Origin: DATIGJ01 sp035644155
Lineage (GTDB): Bacteria > Patescibacteriota > Microgenomatia > Levybacterales > UBA12049
Assembly (NCBI GenBank): GCA_035644155.1
Contig: DASQPC010000092.1
Location: forward strand, 1 to 16,085
Length of the DNA stretch: 16,085 bases
Reading direction: 5' to 3'
Below, one piece after another: positions 7,730-13,305 of this stretch. Below the pieces are notes generated by a model that worked only from the letters and a program-made list of their open reading frames with translations, did no database searches and was not told where the DNA came from. The position numbers were made by a program, and so were the translations under genes. The first letter of the stretch is position 1. Each line of letters begins with the position of its first letter.

Positions 7730-7763
7730 TCTGGGGAAGTGTCTTGCGCTCCTCTTCCCCAGA
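7730..7763. other. Perfect 10-bp hairpin between the OB-fold-like gene and the primase gene
   Basis: TCTGGGGAAG (7730-7739) pairs perfectly with CTTCCCCAGA (7754-7763) across a 14-base loop. An A-rich tract (7763-7774) follows on the + strand, so it lacks the T-run of an intrinsic terminator for either direction. It sits just upstream of the primase ribosome-binding site (AAAGGA, 7778-7783). It could be an mRNA-processing or stability hairpin, a partial attenuator, or an origin-associated structure. Confidence 0.7.
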
Positions 7764-7790
7764 AAAAAATAAAACGGAAAGGAAAATTTT

Positions 7791-8399
7791 ATGACAAACA
7801 ACTTTGACGAAAAATTATTTATCGAACTTGGAGTAAGAATATCACCAACTATATTCAAACGCAATATCATTGTTTCTTATACAGAAGAAGCGATAGAAGC
7901 GCATAGAAAAAAATATAACCACCTTGATGTTTACCATACAATTTTTGCTTATGACAATAAGGAAATCAGATTAGGAAAACAGCGAGGTGCGCTCCCATTT
8001 GATTTTGACTGTGAAGAAAATCCGCAAGTTGCACTGGATGACACAATAAAATTGGTTGATTTTTTTATAAAAGAAGGTTGTCCAGAGAATGAAATCAGAC
8101 TTTGGTTTTCTGGTTTCAAAGGTTTCCATGTCCAAGTGCTTTTTGAAGCATTAGGCATTGAACCGGATGAAAATCTCCATGCAATCTTTAAGGTAATTGC
8201 TTCGAATTTCAAAAAGCAACTCAATCTTACCACGCTTGATATGCGAATTTATGAAAAAGTACGACTGTGGCGATTGGAAAACTCCATCAATAGTAAGTCT
8301 GGGCTCTACAAAATCCCCCTATATTTGGAAGAAATGTATCTCCCTTTGGAAGGAATCAAAGAAATGGCGCAATCACAACGATTGAACGTAACATATTAA
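7791..8399 (+). CDS. Archaeo-eukaryotic-type primase (AEP, PriS/prim-pol-like) catalytic subunit
   Basis: The 202-residue protein carries the three motifs of the AEP superfamily: the metal-binding acidic motif LPFDFD (D71, D73), the nucleotide-binding motif SGFKGFHV (S107-H113), and the third acidic/basic region LDMRIYEKVRLWRLENSINSK-SGLYKIPL (D150, R158, R161, K174). Such enzymes make primers, and often also extend DNA, for plasmid, phage and archaeal replication. Start ATG 7791 has AAAGGA seven bases upstream. The chain ends just after the catalytic core. The PriCT domain that usually follows within one polypeptide is instead at the start of the next gene, five bases downstream in another frame. 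Together with the next gene it forms the element's replication core (inference). Confidence 0.82.
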   Translation: MTNNFDEKLFIELGVRISPTIFKRNIIVSYTEEAIEAHRKKYNHLDVYHTIFAYDNKEIRLGKQRGALPFDFDCEENPQVALDDTIKLVDFFIKEGCPENEIRLWFSGFKGFHVQVLFEALGIEPDENLHAIFKVIASNFKKQLNLTTLDMRIYEKVRLWRLENSINSKSGLYKIPLYLEEMYLPLEGIKEMAQSQRLNVTY

Positions 8400-8404
8400 A
8401 ATCT

Positions 8405-9829
8405 ATGATTTGGAAAAACTTTCCTGACATTTATACAAAAGCGAAAACAATGCAAATGCAAGTCTCTGAGGTGAAAGAATCGTTGCAGCTCAAGGACGCA
8501 GTAGCTGTTGAGCAGGGATCACGTGATGACGATATGCTTGCCCTTGCAAATTCTCTTTTGTCTCGGAAATATAACGAACTAGAAGTGTGGGAAACAATAA
8601 CCAAAGTAAATCGGACATACAAACCGCCTCTTGATGATAGTTCAATGCTCAGAATTTTTAGGCAAGCTACTAATTTCATCTCAAGTAAAAAAACATCTGC
8701 GACAAATGAAAACACATATTTAGGTAATAGGGAAGTGTCGCAAGAAACAAAGCTAGAAAATATCCCTGCGACAAACAATGGTAACAAAACGGTGTCACAG
8801 AGCAAGCATGACGATATGCCACAGCCAAAACTTCTTTCTGAGTTATCTTCTGAAAGGCTGAGTGTCTCTTGGATTTGGGAGGGATTTCTTGCAAGAGGAC
8901 ATAAAACTCTAATATCTGCTTTGTTCAAAGCAGGAAAATCAACATGGATTGGATTGTTACTCAAGGCTATAGAACATGGAACAGAATTTCTGGGATTGAG
9001 AACAATACCGTGTAACATTTTGATCTTCACAGAAGAATCAGAATACCAATGGGTAACAAGACGAGATGAACTTAATCTGCAATCGCAAATTTATATTCTT
9101 TCCAATCCCTTAAAGAGTAAATTGAGCTATATGGATTGGGTACATTGGTTGGAATGGGTAAAGAAATTTTGTAAAGAGAAAGAAATAGGGTTAGTCATCA
9201 TTGATACTATCTCTGAATTTTGGAGTGTAAACGATGAAAACAAAGCACCGGAAGTAACACAAGTGTTGATGCCATTAAATTATCTTACTGAGGACGATAT
9301 AGCCGTTTTGCTTGTCCATCACTTTCGTAAGTCGGGAGGAACACAAGGGACTGCTGCTCGAGGAAGCGGAGCGTTGGCTTCAAAAGTTGATATTCTAGTT
9401 GATTTTACTCGTTATGAAGATAGTGAAGAGACAACAAAAAGAAGACTGTCTTGCCTTTCACGTTTCGAGGAAACGCCACGCGAACTTGTGATTGATTACA
9501 TAAATGGTGATTATATTGTTTTAGGAAATTCTGCCGAAGTGCGGGAAAAAGAGAAGTTAGCTGAATTACTTGCCACATTCGAAGCATACCCAAATGGTTT
9601 CACCGTTAAAGAAGTCTGGGAGAATTGGGATACTTTTATTCAGGGGAAGAAACCCTCAAAAAGAACAATACAGCGTTATATTGCCAGACTGATTGACGCA
9701 AAACAAATAGAGAAAGTCGAAGATAAAGAAATCAATGGGAAACTTGTGCCATTCTATAGTGTTATAAATCTGCGACAGGGGGATAAAAAAATAGTGAAGA
9801 CAGCATGTCGCAAGAGAATGAAGCCGTAG
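8405..9829 (+). CDS. PriCT domain fused to RecA-like ATPase (RepA/AAA_25-type replicative helicase) with C-terminal winged helix
   Basis: The protein has 474 residues. Residues about 38-95 (RDDDMLALANSLL...PPLDDSSMLRIFRQA) match the PriCT primase-associated domain. Residues 97-140 are a hydrophilic linker with a peptide repeat (SATNEN..VSQETK, PATNNGN..VSQSK). Residues 150-365 are a RecA-like ATPase: Walker A SALFKAGKST (K178), Walker B LVIID (D267), LLVHHFRKSGG and the ARGSGALASKVDILVD sensor region, as in RepA/AAA_25 hexameric helicases. The C-terminus (EAYPNGFTVKEVWENW...KPSKRTIQRYIARL) looks like a winged helix-turn-helix. It probably unwinds element DNA and loads or partners the primase. 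There is no Shine-Dalgarno; translation may depend on reinitiation after the primase stop. An upstream-frame fusion by frameshift was considered but no slippery site is seen. Confidence 0.75.
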   Translation: MIWKNFPDIYTKAKTMQMQVSEVKESLQLKDAVAVEQGSRDDDMLALANSLLSRKYNELEVWETITKVNRTYKPPLDDSSMLRIFRQATNFISSKKTSATNENTYLGNREVSQETKLENIPATNNGNKTVSQSKHDDMPQPKLLSELSSERLSVSWIWEGFLARGHKTLISALFKAGKSTWIGLLLKAIEHGTEFLGLRTIPCNILIFTEESEYQWVTRRDELNLQSQIYILSNPLKSKLSYMDWVHWLEWVKKFCKEKEIGLVIIDTISEFWSVNDENKAPEVTQVLMPLNYLTEDDIAVLLVHHFRKSGGTQGTAARGSGALASKVDILVDFTRYEDSEETTKRRLSCLSRFEETPRELVIDYINGDYIVLGNSAEVREKEKLAELLATFEAYPNGFTVKEVWENWDTFIQGKKPSKRTIQRYIARLIDAKQIEKVEDKEINGKLVPFYSVINLRQGDKKIVKTACRKRMKP

Positions 9830-9912
9830 AAGCAGAAAAGGGATCCCAACTTGATCTTGACAGTACCTTCGACATTTCACCAGAACGTATAGATAACGAT
9901 AAAAATGTCGCA
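8698..9912. repeat. Dispersed TGTCGCA / TGCGACA heptamer array
   Basis: Exact copies lie at 8698-8704 (-), 8736-8742 (+), 8767-8773 (-), 9771-9777 (-), 9806-9812 (+) and 9906-9912 (+). One-mismatch copies are at 8793-8799 (TGTCACA) and 8817-8823 (TGCCACA). In 8698-8823 the orientation alternates. A further exact copy is at 6831-6837, upstream of the SpoVG-like gene, and one isolated copy at 4031-4037 outside the block. The copies are read in different frames (A-T-N, V-S-Q, L-R-Q, M-S-Q, N-V-A), so the conservation is at DNA level. Confidence 0.6.
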
Positions 9913-10392
9913 GGGAGAAAAGAAACAGTAAATGAGCAAATCAGAGTAATAGAAATAAATGCTTCGGACATTGGGAATAAACAACTCATAGATCGTATTA
10001 CCAAAAAACAAAGACCTGCTGTATATTTTGGTCAAAAAGCAATAGACAAGCTAATCACTCTGGGAGTTTTGAAATTTGGGCAGAAGACCTGCCAGAATCC
10101 ATATAAGACATCAGAAGAAAAGTTATGGGTTAATAATGGTAATGGTGGAGGTGATTGGGTTGATGCTACAAGAGTCAAATGTGACCGATTCTTATTTTGG
10201 CAGATAGGTAATGATTTACCACAATGCTCTAACTGTAATCCTTGGAATGAGAAATATGATGAATCAGAAATCACTGCTTGGTATCAAACAAAAGAACGAA
10301 ATACAGATGGGTCACAGCCTCACCCTTTCACTATTGCAGAAAAGTACTATGAAGACACAAAAAACAATTTGCAGGGAGATAAATCAGTATGA
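9805..10392 (+). CDS. Protein of unknown function, 195 residues
   Basis: The gene overlaps the helicase end by 25 bases, and its TGA overlaps the next ATG (ATGA at 10389-10392), so it sits inside a translationally coupled series. The N-terminal ~50 residues are acidic and look disordered (MSQENEAVEAEKGSQLDLD). The rest is mixed, with three Cys positions of possible interest: a CSNC pair, a single KTCQN and a KCDRF. It has several aromatic residues and a glycine-rich NNGNGGGDW turn. I do not recognise the family. The Cys pattern could bind metal, but spacing does not match a standard zinc finger. No Shine-Dalgarno is seen at ATG 9805. Its position suggests an accessory replication or recombination role (inference). 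Confidence 0.6.
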   Translation: MSQENEAVEAEKGSQLDLDSTFDISPERIDNDKNVAGRKETVNEQIRVIEINASDIGNKQLIDRITKKQRPAVYFGQKAIDKLITLGVLKFGQKTCQNPYKTSEEKLWVNNGNGGGDWVDATRVKCDRFLFWQIGNDLPQCSNCNPWNEKYDESEITAWYQTKERNTDGSQPHPFTIAEKYYEDTKNNLQGDKSV

Positions 10393-10550
10393 AGCGAATA
10401 ATGCCTTTAACCATGCAATTTATTTTCCTAGATTTACCTGAAAGTAAACAGCGTTTGAAAACAATGTATAACAGAATTTTTACTATTGCCAGACAAAATT
10501 TGATTGCGAAAAGGCAGAGTGATACCCTTAAAAAGGAGGAGAAAAATTAG
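10389..10550 (+). CDS. 53-residue basic protein, coupled to the preceding and recombinase genes
   Basis: ATG 10389 overlaps the TGA of the preceding gene (ATGA), and the frame runs 53 codons to TAG 10548-10550, two bases before the recombinase ATG. The product starts MKRIMPLTMQFIFLDLPESK and continues with a basic helix (RLKTMYNRIFTIARQNLIAKRQ). The last codons contain the AGGAGG (10534-10539) used by the recombinase gene. Coupling on both sides supports real translation. A helical basic peptide next to a serine recombinase could be a recombination directionality factor or DNA-binding helper, but there is no motif to prove it. Confidence 0.45.
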   Translation: MKRIMPLTMQFIFLDLPESKQRLKTMYNRIFTIARQNLIAKRQSDTLKKEEKN

Positions 10551-10552
10551 AT

Positions 10553-12190
10553 ATGGCAATTTCTACAGCTTTAATGCCAAATAAACAACCACTTGTCTCC
10601 GGGCTATATGGAAGAGTTTCGACGGGTCGTCAGGAAAACGAGGCCACGATTGAATCTCAACTCGCAGAGATAAAAGCTCGTATTGAAGCAGACGGCAATA
10701 TTTTACCTACCGAAAATATTTTTATTGATGATGGCTGGACAGGCGAAATATTACAACGTCCTGCACTAGATGCAATGCGAGATGCTGCGGTTGTTGGTAA
10801 TTTTCAAATTCTGTATGTATATGACAGAGGGAGAATTTCAAGAATTTTCACCCATCAGGAAATTGTTTTAGAAGAATTGCGAGACAAGGAAATCCAATTT
10901 GAAAGTTTGCATGATGTAAAGGCAATAACAGCAGAAGAACGAGTATTACAGGCAATGCAGGGAGTATTCCACGAATACGAAAGAGTAAAAATTGCAGAAA
11001 GAATGAGAAGGGGAAAATTATATAAAGCACGCTCTGGAATAATGATCAACGGTGGCGCATTATACGGATACAATTATATTAAGAAAACAGACATAAGTCC
11101 CACACACTACGAAATAAATGAAGAAGAAGCATCAGTAGTACGGAAGATTTTTCACTGGGTAGGCGTTGAGAGGATTTCTTTACATAAGGTTATTCAACGA
11201 TTGTATGATGAGGGTATTCCGCCACGAAAAAGAAGAAGTGAGTTCTGGACAAAAGGTCCTGTTGTAGGACTTTTACAGTGCGAAACTTATATTAACGGGA
11301 TTGCTTTCTATAATAAATCAGAAGCTATTGTTGCTAAAAACCCAATTAAGAAAGTTAAATATAAAAAGATTAAAAGGACAAGCAGAAAAGCGAGACCACG
11401 AGAAGATTGGATTCCACTAAAAGTACCTGTTCTTCTTGAAGATAAAAATGTTTTTGAAAATGTTCAAAAGATTTTAGCAGAAAATCAAATTTACGCTCGG
11501 AAGAATAAGAAGTACAACTATCTATTATCAGGGTTAATTTATTGTCAGTGTGGATGTAGACGAGCAGGGGACGGCACAAGTAAATATGGGCATTTTTACT
11601 ATCGTTGTTCATCTCGAATTAACAATCTCCCTATTACTGATAGAAAATGCACGGCACAAGGAGTCAATGCAGCAGTATTAGATGGGTTATTGTGGAGTAA
11701 CTTAAAAAAACTTATTACCGATCCAGAGACATTGCGAGCAAACGTAAAAGAGTGGTTGGAAATACAAGTTAATAATCAGGCAGATATAAGAGAGCAGAAT
11801 CGTTTGCTTGGAAAGATAGCTGAATTAAGCGAAGAGGAGAAGCGATACGCAAAAGCGTATGGTACAGGGACGTTGGATTTTGAGCAATTTCAGGAGTTAA
11901 TAAAAGATGCGAGGAAAAGAAAGACAGTTTTTCAAAAGCAATTAGGTGTACTTGATAAGAAGAAATCTTTAGAGGCGATTGATATTGAGGAGGAGGAATT
12001 ATATAATGAAGCGATTGAAGTTATCAAAAAACTGGATTTTTCTGATAAGTTCAAAACAATAAGAGATGTTATTGATAAAATTATACTTAAAGAAAGGAGC
12101 GGTGTAGAAGTATGGGGACATATAATACTACCACAAATCACCGAGAAGTTGGGGTATGAACCTATCAGTAGGCATCATAGGTCTCCCTAA
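10553..12190 (+). CDS. Large serine recombinase (integrase of the element)
   Basis: The 545-residue protein has the full layout of large serine integrases. The N-terminal resolvase domain has catalytic S23 in YGRVSTGRQ, arginines in YDRGRISR and the E-helix segment EYERVKIAERMRRGK. The 'recombinase' domain follows at about residues 165-270 (GGALYGYNYI, then EEEASVVRKIFHW and PPRKRRSEFW). A zinc ribbon comes next (C331, C333/C335, C352, C366), then a charged coiled-coil segment (about 385-460) and a C-terminal tail. It catalyses site-specific integration and excision through a serine-DNA intermediate. AGGAGG lies 13 bases before ATG 10553. The last 11 or so codons overlap the start of ychF, so its C-terminus is partly encoded by chromosome-derived or att-region DNA. 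Confidence 0.92.
   Translation: MAISTALMPNKQPLVSGLYGRVSTGRQENEATIESQLAEIKARIEADGNILPTENIFIDDGWTGEILQRPALDAMRDAAVVGNFQILYVYDRGRISRIFTHQEIVLEELRDKEIQFESLHDVKAITAEERVLQAMQGVFHEYERVKIAERMRRGKLYKARSGIMINGGALYGYNYIKKTDISPTHYEINEEEASVVRKIFHWVGVERISLHKVIQRLYDEGIPPRKRRSEFWTKGPVVGLLQCETYINGIAFYNKSEAIVAKNPIKKVKYKKIKRTSRKARPREDWIPLKVPVLLEDKNVFENVQKILAENQIYARKNKKYNYLLSGLIYCQCGCRRAGDGTSKYGHFYYRCSSRINNLPITDRKCTAQGVNAAVLDGLLWSNLKKLITDPETLRANVKEWLEIQVNNQADIREQNRLLGKIAELSEEEKRYAKAYGTGTLDFEQFQELIKDARKRKTVFQKQLGVLDKKKSLEAIDIEEEELYNEAIEVIKKLDFSDKFKTIRDVIDKIILKERSGVEVWGHIILPQITEKLGYEPISRHHRSP
12121..12126 (+). promoter_or_regulatory. Possible internal -10 box for ychF
   Basis: A perfect TATAAT lies within the recombinase 3' end, 29 bases before ychF ATG 12156, and would start transcripts near 12133. 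The -35 position (AGCGGT, 12098-12103) is poor. It may be how ychF is transcribed now that its own promoter has been separated from it, or it may be chance in coding DNA. Confidence 0.25.
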
Positions 12191-13301
12191 TGTGGGGAAA
12201 TCCACTCTCTTTAATGCGCTTCTCAAGAAGCAGCAGGCTTTGGCTGCAAATTATCCGTTTGCAACCATTGAGCCAAATGTCGGTATCGTTGCAGTCCCAG
12301 ATAATCGTTTGTCCACATTGGCAAAAATTACTGCTGAGGAGATCCTGAAACAAGTTCAGGATGACAAAAGTAAATGGCCACCTATAAAAAATGCGCTGAT
12401 TGAATTTGTTGATATCGCGGGGCTTGTCAAAGGAGCATCAGAAGGCGCAGGTCTTGGCAATAAATTTTTAAGTCACATCAGAGAAGTGCGTATCATCTGT
12501 CATGTTGTGCGAGCATTTGAAGATACAGATGTCATACGAGAGGGGAGTCTGAGTCCTGAAGAAGATTATAAAACTATTCAAACAGAATTACTCTTGGCAG
12601 ATTTGCAGACGGTTGAAAAACAGCGTGAAAGTAAAGCTGTCAAAACAGATCCCGTTAAAAAGTCGGCAATAGAAAAATTGTTTACAGCCTTAAATGAAGG
12701 AAATGCTGCTCGAGAAGCTGTTCTGACAGATGACGAGCGGGAAAGTGTACGCGATTTGTTTTTGTTGTCCAACAAGCCAGAGATTATTGTTTTAAATGTT
12801 TCGGAAGATAGGTATAATCCAGAAGGGATTGCAAAAGTGACAGAGCAATACAAAAAATTACTTTTTGGATCTCTCACTAATATTTCAGATGACAAAGGTG
12901 ACAATATAGTCGTGATCTGTGCCAAAATTGAATCGGAACTCGCATCGCTGTCAGAGGAAGAGCAAAAAGAATATCTTCGGGATCTTGGTTTGGAAGCATC
13001 CGGTCTTGAGCGACTTATCCAAAAAGCGTATGGCACGCTTGGTTTGATTTCGTTTTTGACAGCAGGTGAGAAGGAAGTACGGGCATGGACGATTAAAAAC
13101 GGTATCAATGCGCAACAAGCAGCAGGGGAGATCCATACTGATTTTATTAAAAAATTTATCAAAGCAGAAGTTGTGGCGTTTGAAGATTTTGTTGCCAATA
13201 ATGGCTGGAAGGGGAGTCGAGAGAAAGGGAAGGCACGTTTTGAAGGAAAAGAGTACGTAATGAAAGATGGCGATGTGGTGGAGTTTAAGATTGGAAGTTA
13301 A
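12156..13301 (+). CDS. ychF: Ribosome-binding GTPase/ATPase YchF (Obg family)
   Basis: The 381-residue protein matches YchF over its length. G1 GLPNVGKST is at residues 9-17, the switch region ANYPFATIEPNVG at 31-43, and G3 DIAGLVKGASEGAGLGN at 86-102. The C-terminal TGS-domain region has SFLTAGEKEVRAWTI, AAGEIHTDFIKKFI and the ending VMKDGDVVEFKIG. YchF is a conserved cytosolic P-loop NTPase that binds ribosomes and usually prefers ATP. It is about 18 residues longer than E. coli YchF, mainly from an extra segment at about residues 59-72 (around EEILKQVQDDKSK), encoded by a palindromic insert. ATG 12156 gives the conserved N-terminus (MNLSVGIIGLPN). It overlaps the recombinase by 35 bases and has only a weak GGGG upstream. 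It ends four bases before the convergent metallopeptidase gene. Confidence 0.95.
   Translation: MNLSVGIIGLPNVGKSTLFNALLKKQQALAANYPFATIEPNVGIVAVPDNRLSTLAKITAEEILKQVQDDKSKWPPIKNALIEFVDIAGLVKGASEGAGLGNKFLSHIREVRIICHVVRAFEDTDVIREGSLSPEEDYKTIQTELLLADLQTVEKQRESKAVKTDPVKKSAIEKLFTALNEGNAAREAVLTDDERESVRDLFLLSNKPEIIVLNVSEDRYNPEGIAKVTEQYKKLLFGSLTNISDDKGDNIVVICAKIESELASLSEEEQKEYLRDLGLEASGLERLIQKAYGTLGLISFLTAGEKEVRAWTIKNGINAQQAAGEIHTDFIKKFIKAEVVAFEDFVANNGWKGSREKGKARFEGKEYVMKDGDVVEFKIGS
12342..12362. repeat. Small palindromic insertion in ychF, translated in frame
   Basis: ATCCTGAA (12342-12349), a 5-base loop ACAAG and TTCAGGAT (12355-12362) form a perfect 8-bp stem. It encodes ILKQVQD within residues 63-69, in a loop where E. 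coli YchF has about 13 fewer residues. GAGATCCTGAAACAAG-type palindromes translated as EILKQVQDD resemble Rickettsia palindromic elements and related dispersed repeats that insert in frame into genes (recalled from memory, not checked here). Confidence 0.65.
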
Positions 13302-13305
13302 GCTA

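Larger units (their letters stand above)
5747..12190 (+). mobile_element. Candidate integrated element with minimal replicon and serine integrase (ends approximate)
   Basis: Nine co-directional, tightly packed genes run from the double-HTH gene to the recombinase. Their content (SpoVG-like regulator, OB-fold-like protein, AEP primase, PriCT-helicase, small proteins, integrase) is that of a phage, satellite or integrative plasmid replication region. No structural, packaging, lysis or conjugation gene is recognisable. The integrase is at the right edge and overlaps ychF, as expected for an att site there. The left end is not defined by any repeat I can see and could lie anywhere in 5304-5746 or, less likely, in 6788-6889. 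Confidence 0.65.

Noticed and set aside
7730..7774. Rho-independent terminator between the OB-fold-like gene and primase
   Set aside because: The stem is strong but is followed by A residues, not T residues, on the + strand, and there is no T-run in the correct place on the minus strand.
8380..8407. Programmed -1 frameshift joining primase and helicase
   Set aside because: No X-XXY-YYZ slippery heptamer is present before the primase stop, and an ordinary ATG follows the stop closely.
8698..8823. CRISPR array
   Set aside because: The repeats are only seven bases, alternate in orientation and lie in coding sequence; no cas genes are nearby.
8431..9030. Minus-strand open frame of 199 residues opposite the helicase gene
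   Set aside because: It lies wholly antisense to a gene with clear PriCT and Walker motifs, has no domain pattern of its own and no ribosome-binding site; a codon-bias shadow.
12578..13198. Minus-strand open frame of 206 residues opposite ychF
   Set aside because: Ser-rich, low-information translation complementary to the conserved YchF coding frame; a shadow.
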